Source of the DNA: Betaproteobacteria bacterium
GTDB lineage: Bacteria > Pseudomonadota > Gammaproteobacteria > Burkholderiales > JACQAP01
Assembly (NCBI GenBank): GCA_025351455.1
Contig: JANXVW010000176.1
Span: 1-41,970 of the forward strand
Direction of reading: 5' to 3'
DNA: 41,970 nucleotides
In this document: one piece after another, positions 26,825 to 35,903 of the stretch
How the letters are laid out: every line of letters starts with the position of its first letter
Numbering within the stretch: the stretch's first letter is position 1
Position numbers and translations under genes: made by a program
Notes under the pieces: generated by a model
The model's input: the letters and a program-made list of their open reading frames with translations, nothing else
Told to the model about the DNA's origin: nothing
The model's database searches: none

Positions 26825-27691
26825 GTGGGTCTTGAACCACTCCTGCATTCTTTTCCAGCCGTCTTCCGCCGCTTCCTTGCGGTAGCTGGGCCGGTAGTCG
26901 GCAAAGAACGCGTGCGGCGTATCGGGATAGACGACGATCTGCGATTTGCTGTTCGCCGTCTTCAACCCCGCGCGCATTTTCTCGACGCTTTCCTGCGGGA
27001 TGCCGGAATCGGCGGCGCCATACAGGCCCAGCACGGGGACTTTCAGCGTCGGCGCCACATCGAGCGGGAACGTCGGACGCAAGTCATTCACCTGGCCCTC
27101 CAGGCGTCCGTACCAGGCGACGCCCGCAGCGACCATCGGGTTGTGCGCGCAATACAGCCAGACGATGCGCCCGCCCCAACAGAAACCCGTGACGCCGATC
27201 TGCGTGACATTCGCCCCGTTCTTGCGCGACCAGGACATCGTGTCGTCTAGGTCATGCATGACCTGCATGTCGGGAACCTTGTCGACGACGGCCATGATTT
27301 CCTTCATGTCGGTGAGCTTCGAAACATCGCCCTGCCGCGCATAGAGTTCGGGCGCCACCGCCATGTAGCCGAGTTTCGCCAGCCGGCGGCACACATCGCG
27401 GATGTGCTCGTGCACACCGAAAATTTCCTGCGCGACCAGGATCAGCGGCAGGTCCTTGCCGTCGGCGGGCATGGCGCGATACCCCGGGATTTCCCCGCCC
27501 TTGACGGGGATGCGGACTTCCCCGGCAGCCAGGCCCTTCGCATCGGTGGCAATGGTCTGTGCGGACACGGGCTGCACCGCAAGCGCGAATCCAGCCGCAA
27601 GTGACGTCGCCATGAAGTCGCGCCGCGTCCATGCCCAGCGGGGAGACAAGCTTGCCAGTTCGGGAATCAGTGCGGGATTGAGCTCGTTCAT
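26810..27691 (-). CDS. Tat-exported dienelactone hydrolase family protein
   Basis: The 293-residue protein has a twin-arginine signal ([19 protein letters not shown], cut near VSA-QT) and an alpha/beta-hydrolase domain of the DLH type. The nucleophile is Cys171 in GFCWGGR; D228 (GAADSG) and H260 (TPHAFF) complete the triad, and [10 protein letters not shown] near 88-97 contains the glutamate that controls the Cys in the family. Dienelactone hydrolases open lactones from aromatic breakdown, but exported members have broader or unknown ester substrates. ATG 27691 has GAGG upstream; the frame is open to 27760. It converges on the oxidoreductase gene. Confidence 0.85.
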   Translation of the reverse strand: MNELNPALIPELASLSPRWAWTRRDFMATSLAAGFALAVQPVSAQTIATDAKGLAAGEVRIPVKGGEIPGYRAMPADGKDLPLILVAQEIFGVHEHIRDVCRRLAKLGYMAVAPELYARQGDVSKLTDMKEIMAVVDKVPDMQVMHDLDDTMSWSRKNGANVTQIGVTGFCWGGRIVWLYCAHNPMVAAGVAWYGRLEGQVNDLRPTFPLDVAPTLKVPVLGLYGAADSGIPQESVEKMRAGLKTANSKSQIVVYPDTPHAFFADYRPSYRKEAAEDGWKRMQEWFKTHLSRV

Positions 27692-27791
27692 CGTTCGTCC
27701 TCGAAAAATGTCGTCGCGAATTTTTTCTAAGCGCGTGACCGGCACCGCGGTGCCCGCCATGCGTCATTGCTGCAAGCGCGCTTCCCGCAGT

Positions 27792-28172
27792 TTACATCTG
27801 GCCGAATTTCTTCATGACCGCTTCGAGACATTGTGTCTTCTCGTTAGCGCTGAAGCGCTCGCATTTTTTCAGTTCCGCCGAATACTCGGCTGACGTTCCC
27901 GTGGTCCCCTCGTCGGGGCGGGCATTCGGGTCTGGCCGGGCCTGCTGGCCTGCGCTCGTGCCGGCCGGCCGGTTTTGCGAAGCCTCGTCCTGTCGCGACG
28001 GATCGTTGCGTTGCTCGGGATTGTCCTGCCGGCCCGGGTCGTTACGCTGCTGGGGCTGATCCTTGCGCGCCTGATCATCGCGCGACTGATCCTGCGCCAT
28101 GGCAGCGCCAGTCAACGCCAGCGCGACGGCAAGGCCCACTCGCGCCGCTATTTCCATCGTTTTCTTTTTCAT
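27792..28172 (-). CDS. Exported low-complexity Gln/Asp/Arg-rich small protein
   Basis: The 126-residue product starts with a signal peptide (MKKKTMEIAARVGLAVALAL, cut at AMA-QD). A 60-residue hydrophilic repeat region follows, built from RNDPGRQD / QRNDPSRQD-like units, and the C-terminus has two Cys in KKCERFSANEKTQCLEAVMKKF, which could form a disulfide. I do not recognise the family; a periplasmic protein is expected. The ATG at 28172 is preceded by AGGAG. Upstream in-frame codons reach 28604 but overlap nothing credible. Confidence 0.65.
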   Translation of the reverse strand: MKKKTMEIAARVGLAVALALTGAAMAQDQSRDDQARKDQPQQRNDPGRQDNPEQRNDPSRQDEASQNRPAGTSAGQQARPDPNARPDEGTTGTSAEYSAELKKCERFSANEKTQCLEAVMKKFGQM

Positions 28173-28572
28173 GGTGCGTTCTCCTGTTCGTGTTGGCGTT
28201 GCAATCCGGCGCCATGGTTCATTTGGCTCGAAAGGCGCCGAGCCGCGATTGGGACATGGCCCCGATTCAGCTCGAGAAGCATGGTGAACCGCCTGCAAGG
28301 AAGACTGCTGACACGACGCCAAGTTCCTGCCTGTTTCACGGCGCATGACATGGCGCTCACGTAGCCGCATTTTCCGGGGCGGCTTGCCCTGCACTGATCT
28401 TGCGTGTGCGCTTTGCGGCCGGCGTGAAGGAAAAAACGGAAATGCCGGCAATATTGGTGCCCAGGGAGGAATATTTTTGCGGGGCAGGAAGCGCGTGGTC
28501 CATGCCAGGCACGGCGGTTTCGGATAGAGTAGGCCTTCCCATGCCGTCCTATTCCCTCCGGGGGTTGTTTCG
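28173..28572. other. 400-nt divergent intergenic region without a recognisable gene
   Basis: This separates the minus-strand exported protein from the plus-strand Rap1a-like gene. Short open frames are present on both strands but none has a ribosome binding site, a signal peptide or family similarity. No strong hairpin or repeat was seen. It should hold the promoters of both neighbours. Confidence 0.4.
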
Positions 28573-28983
28573 ATGAAAACCGCAGCGTTGGCGCTGATTG
28601 GCACCCTGTTGTGGACTTTTCAACCCCCGGATTCGGCGGCCGCCGGGTTCCGCGGCGGCTTCACCGGCGAGGAAATGCTCAGCCATTGCCGGGCGGAGGA
28701 AAAGGACCCGGTCAAGGACTTCGGCCGCGGCATTTGCATCGGTTTCATAGACGGCTTCGCAGCCGGTCACTACGTCGGCGAGACTTATCATGCCTTCCAT
28801 CATCGGGATGAAAAGATCGACGAAATCTACGGGCACCTCTGCATCCCGGATACGATAAACCGCGGCCAGCTTGCACGTGCCTTCGTCCAGTTCCTGGAGA
28901 AAAATCCGGAAAAGCTCAAGCTTCCGGCCGGGCTGGTACTCGAGGATGCGATGCGCGAGACCTTCCCCTGCGCCGGAAAATAG
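28573..28983 (+). CDS. Rap1a/Tai-family exported protein
   Basis: The 136-residue protein has a signal peptide (MKTAALALIGTLLWTF...SAAAG) and the Rap1a/Tai domain pattern: FTGEEMLSHCRAE, ICIGFIDGFAAG, LCIPDTINRGQLARAFVQFL, and the ending LEDAMRETFPC, with four cysteines spaced as two disulfides. Founding members of this family are periplasmic immunity proteins against type VI amidase effectors, but most chromosomal members have no known effector. No type VI gene is in this window, so an immunity role is not supported here. The gene stands alone. Confidence 0.78.
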   Translation: MKTAALALIGTLLWTFQPPDSAAAGFRGGFTGEEMLSHCRAEEKDPVKDFGRGICIGFIDGFAAGHYVGETYHAFHHRDEKIDEIYGHLCIPDTINRGQLARAFVQFLEKNPEKLKLPAGLVLEDAMRETFPCAGK

Positions 28984-29157
28984 CGCGGAGCCACGCTCAA
29001 CGGACCGGTGGCGCTGCAGCGAGCACTTCGGTTGGAGGTTGACATGGGGATGGGTGTAAGGCGGCGGCGTGAGGGATGATGAAAAAATCTAATCTCACTC
29101 CTGCATTCCGCCTGCGGGATCGCTGCAGTTGCGGTATTCAATAGGCCCTCAGGACCG

Positions 29158-30792
29158 ATGGACCGCGCGCTCAAAATTCTGCTGGTGGAAGATTCCGAAC
29201 TGGACGCTGAACTCCAGTCCCGCGAACTCAAGCGCGCCGGCCTTTCCTTCGAGGCGCGGCGGGTGCAGACCGAATCCGATTTCGTGAAACAGATCACCGC
29301 CTACGGCCCGGACCTCATCGTGTCCGACTATTCCATTCCCGGTTTCAGCGGCCTGCTGGCACTGGAGATCGCCAGGGAGCATGTTCCCGGCCTGCCTTTC
29401 GTTTTCGTTTCCGGGGCACTGGGCGAAGACAAGGCGGTGGAATTGCTCAAACGCGGCGCCACGGACTATGTCCTCAAGACCAATCTGACCCGCCTGGCCT
29501 CGACGCTGATCCGGGCGATCGAGGAGGCCGAAGCAAAGCGCGCGCGCCGCAAGGCCGAACTGCGCGTTCTTGATCTCGCCAACCTGTACGCCGCATTGTC
29601 GGAAGCCAATGCCGCGCTGGCACGCGCGCAATCGCGGGACCAGTTGTTTCAAGATATGTGCCGCATTGCGGTCACCCGCGGCGGTTTTCATTTCGCCTGG
29701 GTGGGACTGATCGACGAGTCGTCCGGCACCCTCGTGCCCGCGGCCACTTTTGGCAACGCCGATGGATTCCTCGACGGCATCGACCTGCCGGTCGATGCGG
29801 ATAAACCGGGCGGGCGCCAGCCGGCGGCCAGCGCCGCGCGCGAGGGCCTTGCTCGCGTATGCAACGACACTTTGGCTGACCGGGACATCGCCATCTGGCA
29901 CGAAAGGATGCGCGGATTCTCGGTGCGCTCCGCGGCGTCCGTTCCCCTCCTGCAGGAAGGCAAGCCGATCGGTTCGTTCAGCCTGTACGCGTCTGAGGTC
30001 GATCACTTCGACGATGAACGCATGCACCTGCTCAATGAACTCGCCGGTGGCATTGCGTTCGCCCTCGATCGTTTCGCACAGGAGATCCGCCGGCAGCGCG
30101 CCGAAGCCGAAATCCGCGAGGCCAGGCAGCAACTCCAGGCCTTGTCCACCCGCCTGCTCGAAGCGCAGGAACAGGAGCGGCGCGACATCGCGCGCGAGCT
30201 GCATGACGAAATCGGCCAATCCCTGACGCTGGTCAAGATCAAACTGCAGATGGCATTACATCGTGGCGGCAATGACCGGGCGCTGACGCAGGAATGCGTG
30301 GAGATCGCGAGCCAAACGCTCGAACAGGTGCGCAACATGTCGCTCAATTTGCGGCCGCCCGCGCTGGATGACCTCGGTCTGGCGGCGGCGTTGCAGTGGG
30401 CGCTGGACCGGCAGAAGGGGGCCACCGGATGGGAAATAGAATTCGCGGCGGACCCGATTGACAGGCGGCTTGCTACCGAAACCGAAACCGCTTGCTTCCG
30501 CGTCGCCCAGGAGGCATTGACCAATGCGGCGCGCCACGCCAATGCCAGAAAAATCACCGTGCACCTGCGGATCAACGCGGAACAAATCGAACTTGCCGTG
30601 CGCGACGACGGCTGCGGCTTCGATCAGGAAGCCGTACGCCGCCGCCCCGCCGGCCGCTCCAGCCTGGGATTGATCTCGATGAAAGAACGCGCTGCGCTCG
30701 CCGGCGGCCGCCTCGAGATCGAATCGGCCAGCGGCAGCGGGACGCGCGTGCGCGCCGTCTTCCCGCTGCGCTGGCGCGATCGCGCAGCCTAA
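29158..30792 (+). CDS. Sensor kinase with N-terminal receiver: REC-GAF-HisKA_3-HATPase
   Basis: The 544-residue cytoplasmic protein starts with a receiver domain (LLVEDSELD, phospho-acceptor D57 in VSDYSIPG, K107 in DYVLKTN), then a GAF domain at about 155-305, a helical linker, the NarX/DegS-type dimerisation helix with H349 in RDIARELHDEIGQ, and an ATPase domain with NAARHANARKI (N box), DDGCGFD and SLGLISMKERA. It has no membrane segment, so it senses an internal signal or takes a phosphate from another kinase through the receiver. There is no DNA-binding partner adjacent; the nearest is the NarL-type regulator at 35243. The non-coding element at 30836 follows. Confidence 0.88.
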   Translation: MDRALKILLVEDSELDAELQSRELKRAGLSFEARRVQTESDFVKQITAYGPDLIVSDYSIPGFSGLLALEIAREHVPGLPFVFVSGALGEDKAVELLKRGATDYVLKTNLTRLASTLIRAIEEAEAKRARRKAELRVLDLANLYAALSEANAALARAQSRDQLFQDMCRIAVTRGGFHFAWVGLIDESSGTLVPAATFGNADGFLDGIDLPVDADKPGGRQPAASAAREGLARVCNDTLADRDIAIWHERMRGFSVRSAASVPLLQEGKPIGSFSLYASEVDHFDDERMHLLNELAGGIAFALDRFAQEIRRQRAEAEIREARQQLQALSTRLLEAQEQERRDIARELHDEIGQSLTLVKIKLQMALHRGGNDRALTQECVEIASQTLEQVRNMSLNLRPPALDDLGLAAALQWALDRQKGATGWEIEFAADPIDRRLATETETACFRVAQEALTNAARHANARKITVHLRINAEQIELAVRDDGCGFDQEAVRRRPAGRSSLGLISMKERAALAGGRLEIESASGSGTRVRAVFPLRWRDRAA

Positions 30793-30835
30793 CTAAGGCG
30801 AAAAACGATTAGAACAAAAATAGTTTACTTGCACT

Positions 30836-31036
30836 CATCGCAAAGGCGCCAAGTAACGCGAAGGAGATCCCCGGCATTCAACGTGATTCGAGTCGCGAAA
30901 TATCATGGGCATGCGGCTGATTCTGGCAACCAGGGAAACCGTCACGACACTGGACCAGTTCTTCATGGCCAGCGCCCAATCCCATCTATTGTTCGTCCCG
31001 CTCCCTTCGCGTCCTTTGCGTCTTTGCGGTGAATGG
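30836..31036. repeat. Non-coding element with inverted CGCAAAGG arrays (copy 3)
   Basis: Left arm 30836-30870 has TCGCAAAGG, CGCCAAG and ACGCGAAGG; the right arm 31001-31036 has the inverse, CCTTCGCGTCC, TTTGCGTC and TTTGCGGTGA. The core shares an ATGCGGCT..GGCAACC block and a CCATCTATT..TTCGTCCCGCTCC block with copy 1. It sits between the convergent kinase and binding-protein genes and so is not needed by either as a promoter. Confidence 0.7.
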
Positions 31037-31067
31037 ATTCGAATTTCGCCTGGGATAATGAGTGAAT

Positions 31068-32201
31068 CTACTGCGCCGGGAAATCTACCCGTTTCATGAA
31101 CACGATCTTGCCGCCCTCGTTCCTCACGATGTTGTAGCCGTGAAGTCCGTCGCCGTTCTGGTCGAATTCATAAGTCCCTTCCAATCCCTTGTAGCCCTTG
31201 ATTGCAAGGATAGCCGAGCGCACCGCTTCCGGTTCCGTGCTGCCGGCATTGCGGATGGCCTGCGCAAGGACTTGCGTCGCATCGTACGACCAGCTCGCGA
31301 AGGTGTCGGGATTGACGCCGTATTTGTCGTGGTACTTTTTCATGAAAGACCGCGTCAGGTCGTTCGCGCCCGTGGTGAAATCGGTGATGGCATACGTGCC
31401 GTACAGCGATTCGCCCGCCAGGTTGAGGGACGTGACAGCGATGAGCGAGGGCGAGCCGACCCAGGGAATCGTCACGCCGAGCTGGCGCAACTGGCGCGCA
31501 AAGATGCCGACATCGGGCTCCAGGGTCATGTACGTCGCGAGAATATCCGCTTCGGATTTCTTGATCGATAGTACGACCGCGGCAAAATCCTGCGAATTGT
31601 TGGTATAGCCCTGGTCGAGCACGGGCGTGACGCCTTGCGCAGCCAGCGCCGCCGTCAGCGCCTTGGCGCCACCGGAACCAAACGCATCCGTCGAATGGAT
31701 GATTGCCCACTTCTTCATCTTGAGCGTATTGACGCCGAAATCGGCAATGACACGCGAGGAATAGCTGTCGTTCGGGCGCGCGCGGAACAGCCAGCGATTA
31801 TTGACGTGCGTAAGGCTCGTATCGGTGCCGCCGATCATCGTCGGAATGCCTGACTTGGCGATCGTCGGCGACGCAGCCTGCACTTGCGTGCTGCGGATCG
31901 GGCCAACGATTCCGGCAATGTCGCCACGTCCGCCGAGTTTGGAGAACGCGAGCACTGTTCCCGGATTCGTACTCTGGTTGTCTTCGATCTGCAGTTCGAT
32001 GCGGCGTCCGAGCACGCCGCCTGCGTTGTTGATCTCTTCCTGCGCAAGCTTGATACCGTTGACGGTGAATTCGCCGGCCTGCGCCTGCACACCGGTGATT
32101 TCGTTGACGACGCCGATCTTGATGGGTTCAGCGGCCTGTGCTGCGGTGCCGAACAGCAGGGCAACACAAAGCGCGGCCCTTGTTCTGATCTTCGTTTTCA
32201 T
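31068..32201 (-). CDS. Branched-chain amino acid-type ABC substrate-binding protein
   Basis: The 377-residue protein has a signal peptide (TRAALCVALLFGTAAQA) and the two-lobed periplasmic-binding fold of the LivJ/Leu-Ile-Val group: IKIGVVNEITG, GIKLAQEEINNAGGVLGRRI, GIVGPIRSTQVQAASPTIAK and KKWAIIHSTDAFGSGGAKAL. Ligands of this group include amino acids, amides, urea and aromatic acids; the specificity is unknown. No permease or ATPase genes are nearby, so it is an orphan that must use a transporter elsewhere. GGAGGT lies about 8 nt upstream of the ATG. It is convergent with the receiver-kinase gene and divergent from the serine hydrolase. Confidence 0.87.
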   Translation of the reverse strand: MKTKIRTRAALCVALLFGTAAQAAEPIKIGVVNEITGVQAQAGEFTVNGIKLAQEEINNAGGVLGRRIELQIEDNQSTNPGTVLAFSKLGGRGDIAGIVGPIRSTQVQAASPTIAKSGIPTMIGGTDTSLTHVNNRWLFRARPNDSYSSRVIADFGVNTLKMKKWAIIHSTDAFGSGGAKALTAALAAQGVTPVLDQGYTNNSQDFAAVVLSIKKSEADILATYMTLEPDVGIFARQLRQLGVTIPWVGSPSLIAVTSLNLAGESLYGTYAITDFTTGANDLTRSFMKKYHDKYGVNPDTFASWSYDATQVLAQAIRNAGSTEPEAVRSAILAIKGYKGLEGTYEFDQNGDGLHGYNIVRNEGGKIVFMKRVDFPAQ

Positions 32202-32401
32202 TTCTTAACCTCCCTTGCCTGACAGGTCACCGATCGTCGACCGGTTGCCCTTCATCCTAGCACGGTAAAAAACACGCAATTAAAGATAGTGATGTTGCGA
32301 TCACCGTCACGCAATCCGCGCGAGCAGCCGTTCGCATTGACACCGTCGGGGCTCAGCCTTACCGTTGCGTTCCAGTTGAAACTTCGTGGGAGAAATCGAA
32401 A

Positions 32402-33709
32402 ATGAAACGAATCGCATCGGGTCTTGTATTCGGCATCGTCCTGGCCTGGACCATCGCGTCGGGCGCGCAAGGCCTGCCTTCCGCCGCGCCTGAATCGGTG
32501 GGCATGTCCGCGCAGCGGCTCGCACGCATCGGCGACGCGTTTAAAAAGGAGATCGAGCAGGGCAAATTGCCCGGCGCGGTGTTCCTGGTGGCACGCAAAG
32601 GCAAGCTGGTGTATTCGGACGCGATCGGCTTCCAGGACAAGGAATCCGGCAAGCCGATGGCCAAGGATTCCCTCTTCCGCATCTATTCGATGACCAAGCC
32701 GATCGTGTCGGTGGCGGCGATGATGCTGGTCGAAGAAGGCAAGATCGAGCTCACCGATCCGGTCTCGAAATTCCTGCCGGCCATGAAAGGCATGAGCGTT
32801 AGCGCCGCGAGAGCAGATTCCGAATTCGCTAAAGTCACGTACGCGCAGGTACCGGCCGATCGCGAAATGACTGTGCAGGACCTGCTGCGCCATACGGCCG
32901 GCCTGGCTTATGGCGAAATCACGCAGAACGCGCCGGTGAAGGAAGCGCTCGGCAAGGCCGGCTTCTACAAAAGTGCAATTGACTTCGATGCACGCGATCT
33001 GAGCCCCGCCGAAGAAATCGATCGTCTGTCCAAAGTGCCGCTCGCGCATCAGCCCGGCACCGTCTGGGAATACAGCCATGCAAGCGACGTGCTCGGCCGG
33101 GTCGTCGAAGCCGCTTCGGGCGAACGGCTTGCGGATTTCCTCGACAAACGCCTGTTCAAACCCTTGAAGATGAGCGACACCGGCTTCTGGGTCCCGCAGG
33201 ACAAGCTCGGCCGGCTAGCCCAAGCGCTGCCCACCGACAGCAGCAGCGGCAAACCGAACAACCTCATCGACGTCTCGGCTGCGCCCGGTAATGACTCCGG
33301 CGGCGCGGGCGGTGTTTCCACAGCGGCGGACTATCTGCGCTTCACGCAAATGCTGCTCAACGGCGGCCAACTCGACGGCACGCGTGTGTTGAGCCGCAGC
33401 ACGGTGGCGTTGATGGCCTCGGATCATCTCGGCACCCGCATCGCCGCTCCGGTGACACCGGGAGAGTTGCTGCTCGGCGTGCCCGGTTACACCTTCGGCC
33501 TTGGCTTCGCGGTGCGCCAGGGGGCGGGGGTAGCAGGCGTGCCCGGATCGGCGGGCGAGTTCATGTGGGCGGGCTATGCCGGCACCTATTTCTGGGTCGA
33601 TCCAAAGGAAGAGATCGTCGCGGTCTACATGACGCAGGCCCCGAGCCCCATCCGCGCCTATTACCGCAAATTGTTCAAGCAGCTGGTCTATGCTGCGATC
33701 AATGACTGA
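32402..33709 (+). CDS. Exported serine hydrolase, class C beta-lactamase-like
   Basis: The 435-residue protein begins with a signal peptide (MKRIASGLVFGIVLAWTIAS, cut near GAQG). The SxxK motif is SMTK at 96-99 (S96 nucleophile), and WEYSH at about 222-226 is the YxN-type motif with His in place of Asn; a HLGTR stretch replaces the KTG motif. This pattern is that of the broad beta-lactamase/EstB/D-aminopeptidase group, which includes esterases and peptidases, so antibiotic resistance should not be assumed. A large C-terminal region (FGLGFAVRQGAG, FMWAGYAGTYFWVDP) is typical. It is followed by heptad repeats at 33714. Confidence 0.85.
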   Translation: MKRIASGLVFGIVLAWTIASGAQGLPSAAPESVGMSAQRLARIGDAFKKEIEQGKLPGAVFLVARKGKLVYSDAIGFQDKESGKPMAKDSLFRIYSMTKPIVSVAAMMLVEEGKIELTDPVSKFLPAMKGMSVSAARADSEFAKVTYAQVPADREMTVQDLLRHTAGLAYGEITQNAPVKEALGKAGFYKSAIDFDARDLSPAEEIDRLSKVPLAHQPGTVWEYSHASDVLGRVVEAASGERLADFLDKRLFKPLKMSDTGFWVPQDKLGRLAQALPTDSSSGKPNNLIDVSAAPGNDSGGAGGVSTAADYLRFTQMLLNGGQLDGTRVLSRSTVALMASDHLGTRIAAPVTPGELLLGVPGYTFGLGFAVRQGAGVAGVPGSAGEFMWAGYAGTYFWVDPKEEIVAVYMTQAPSPIRAYYRKLFKQLVYAAIND

Positions 33710-33713
33710 ATGG

Positions 33714-33876
33714 CAGTGAACGGTGATCGGTGAACGGTGAACGGTTAAAAGCCGGATTGTCTGGCGACTGTTCACTGTTTGCCGTTCGCTTGGCACCCGT
33801 CCCAATTTGCTGTTCACTGATTACCGTTCACTGTTTACTGTTCACCGTTCACTGTTCACTGTTCACCAATCACCGG
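33714..33876. repeat. Heptad-type inverted repeat element
   Basis: Left arm 33714-33745 consists of GTGAACGGT-type units; right blocks at 33767-33780 and 33809-33876 consist of the inverse, mainly TGTTCAC units with 7-nt period (with GTTTACTG and CACCGTTC variants). The element fills the interval between the serine hydrolase stop and the ATG of the kinase at 33879, so it forms that gene's whole visible leader. The 13-mer TCACCAATCACCG at 33863 also occurs at 22729. Confidence 0.75.
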
Positions 33877-33878
33877 CC

Positions 33879-35246
33879 ATGAGCAACGCGTTGGACCCAG
33901 GCCCGAAGCAATCCGACGACAAGCCCCTCCGCGAACAACCCGCGCAGAGCACGCTTGAGTCGCTGACGCGGGAACTCGCCCGGCAGCGGCAATGCCTGAG
34001 CCAGGCGAAGGAGCAGTCCTGGCGCCTCGAGCAGGAAAAGAAAGCCCTCGAACTGGAAGTCACCCAACGGCGCCTCGCGGAAGAACTGGCGCATTGCCAG
34101 TCTGAAATGCTGATCCAGTCGCTGGGGATTTTGGCCAGCGAATCCAACCTCGACAAATTCCTCGGCCACGTGCTGCAAGTCACCGTGGACCAGTTCGGCG
34201 GGGTCGGCGGGACGCTGTGGTTTCCCGATCGCGAAGCAGGCACCGCACGGCTTCACCTCGAATACCTCGACTCGCGCATCATCCCGGCTTCCGAATCGCG
34301 CCATCCTGCAGTCCGGCACCCGCCACCGATGGGCGGCGACCCGATGTCGACGTTTCCCGGCGATCGCGCCGAGACTTACGTGTTGTCCTATGAAGTCTCC
34401 GGCATGCCGGAGGAAAACCGCGCCTACATCATGTCGCTCGGCGTGCGCGCGTTGCTCACGGTGCCGATGGTGCTCGGCAGGGAAACGGTGGGCTGGATCT
34501 GCATTCGCAGCACCCGCGTGGACACGCGGGAGATGAAGAGCAACATCCGCGTCGCCGAAGCGCTGGCCGGCCAGGCGACGCTGGCGATCCAGATGGCGCG
34601 GCTGGCCGAGCAGGCGCGCCAGGCCGCCGTCCTCGAGGAGCGCAACCGCATCGCGCGCGACATCCACGACACGCTCGCGCAGGGATTCACCGGCGTGGTC
34701 GTGAACCTGGAAGCCTCCAGCCGCGCCCTGAAAAAACAATGCATCGATATTGCGCTCGAGCATATCGAGCATGCGCAGCAGCTCGCGCAAGCCGGCCTGG
34801 AGGAAGCGCGATTGTCAGTGCGCGCGCTGCGGCCGGAGGCGACCGCGGACATGAGCGTAGGGCTTGCTGCCTTGGTCAAACGCATCGAGGAAACCGGCGC
34901 CGTGCGCGGAGCGCTGAACGTCGTCGGCACGCGGCGCGCGCTTGCGCGCGAAGCGGAAGTGGAACTGTTGCGCATCGCGCAGGAATCGGTGACCAATGTG
35001 CTCAAGCACGCGCACGCCAGGCAGATCCGCCTCACGCTCGGCTTCGCGGACGATGCCGTCGTCCTCTCCATCACGGATGACGGTGCCGGGTTCGACCAGA
35101 AAGCCCGCCATGAAGGCTTCGGCCTGATCGGCATGCGCGAGCGCGCGGAACGGCTCGGCGCCCGCCTTTCGATCAATACGCAAAAAGGCGCGGGCACCAC
35201 GGTCCGCGTTCTGTTACCGAATCCGGCGGCGGAATTACCCGCATGA
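33879..35246 (+). CDS. GAF-domain sensor histidine kinase, NarX/DegS type
   Basis: The 455-residue cytoplasmic kinase has a coiled-coil-like N-terminus (about residues 26-85, LTRELARQRQ, LEQEKKALELE), a GAF domain at about 88-240, and the HisKA_3 dimerisation helix with phospho-acceptor H263 in NRIARDIHDTLAQG. The ATPase domain has NVLKHAHARQI (N box), ITDDGAGFD and GFGLIGMRERAERLG. It should phosphorylate the NarL-type regulator that overlaps its end by four bases. The ATG at 33879 was chosen because all upstream codons are repeat sequence. It has no normal ribosome binding site, only the repeat. Confidence 0.87.
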   Translation: MSNALDPGPKQSDDKPLREQPAQSTLESLTRELARQRQCLSQAKEQSWRLEQEKKALELEVTQRRLAEELAHCQSEMLIQSLGILASESNLDKFLGHVLQVTVDQFGGVGGTLWFPDREAGTARLHLEYLDSRIIPASESRHPAVRHPPPMGGDPMSTFPGDRAETYVLSYEVSGMPEENRAYIMSLGVRALLTVPMVLGRETVGWICIRSTRVDTREMKSNIRVAEALAGQATLAIQMARLAEQARQAAVLEERNRIARDIHDTLAQGFTGVVVNLEASSRALKKQCIDIALEHIEHAQQLAQAGLEEARLSVRALRPEATADMSVGLAALVKRIEETGAVRGALNVVGTRRALAREAEVELLRIAQESVTNVLKHAHARQIRLTLGFADDAVVLSITDDGAGFDQKARHEGFGLIGMRERAERLGARLSINTQKGAGTTVRVLLPNPAAELPA

Positions 35247-35869
35247 AGGGCGATCCGATTCGCGTGCTCATTGCGGAAGACCAGTCGCTGGTGCGCCGCG
35301 GGCTGGTGGCGATCGTCAATATGGAGGAATGCGCGCTCGTCATCGGCGAGGCGGCGGACGGCGCCGAGGCCGTTGAGATGTGGCGCCGGCTCAGACCCGA
35401 CGTGGTGTTGATGGATCTACGCATGCCGGAAACCGACGGACTGGATGCGATCCGCCTTATCCGAGCCGAAGATCCCCAGGCGGCAATCATCATCCTGACG
35501 ACCTATGACCATGACGAGGACGTTTATGCGGGACTGCGCGCCGGCGCCCGGGCTTACCTGCTGAAAGACGTGCAGCCCGAAGAACTGTTCAAGTGCATTC
35601 GCGCGGTGCATCGCGGCGAAACCTACCTGCAGTCCAAGATCGCGTCCAAGCTGGCGCTGCGCGTACAGGAAGAAGCGCTCACTGACCGCGAAGTCCAGAT
35701 CCTGGGCCTATTGGCCGAAGGCAAGAGCAACAAAGGCATCGCCCAGACCTTGTTCATCAGCGAGAGCACCGTCAAGACCCACCTCAAGAGCCTGTTCACC
35801 AAGCTCGATGCGACCAGCCGGGCCGAAGCGATTGCCTTCGCCGCCCGCCGCGGACTCGTAAGATTCTGA
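35243..35869 (+). CDS. NarL/FixJ-type response regulator
   Basis: The 208-residue protein has a receiver domain (IAEDQSLVRRGL, phospho-acceptor D58 in VVLMDLRMP, T85 region ILTTYD, K106 region YLLKDV) and a LuxR-type helix-turn-helix at about 142-205 (LTDREVQILGLLAEGKSNKGIA, split here by the GIA helix turn; then STVKTHLKSLFTKL). Phosphorylation by the overlapping kinase gene should enable DNA binding; targets are not known. The ATGA overlap with the kinase stop indicates translational coupling. A stable GAAA-loop hairpin lies 34 nt after its stop. Confidence 0.92.
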   Translation: MKGDPIRVLIAEDQSLVRRGLVAIVNMEECALVIGEAADGAEAVEMWRRLRPDVVLMDLRMPETDGLDAIRLIRAEDPQAAIIILTTYDHDEDVYAGLRAGARAYLLKDVQPEELFKCIRAVHRGETYLQSKIASKLALRVQEEALTDREVQILGLLAEGKSNKGIAQTLFISESTVKTHLKSLFTKLDATSRAEAIAFAARRGLVRF

Positions 35870-35903
35870 TCCTGCGGTGCATCTGCCCCGACGCGCATTT
35901 TGC

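Noticed and set aside
28573-28983. Type VI immunity gene with an effector partner
   Set aside because: Family similarity exists but no effector or secretion gene is in the window; the next genes are unrelated.
32402-33709. Beta-lactamase resistance gene
   Set aside because: SMTK is present but the YxN motif is YSH and no KTG motif is evident; the broad hydrolase group is a better fit.
33714-33876. CRISPR array or iteron origin
   Set aside because: Units are only about 7 nt, contiguous and present in both orientations; no replication or Cas genes are near.
33807-33878. 24-residue extension of the histidine kinase (repeated SLFTVH-like motif)
   Set aside because: It is a read-through of the heptad DNA repeat, not a conserved protein segment.
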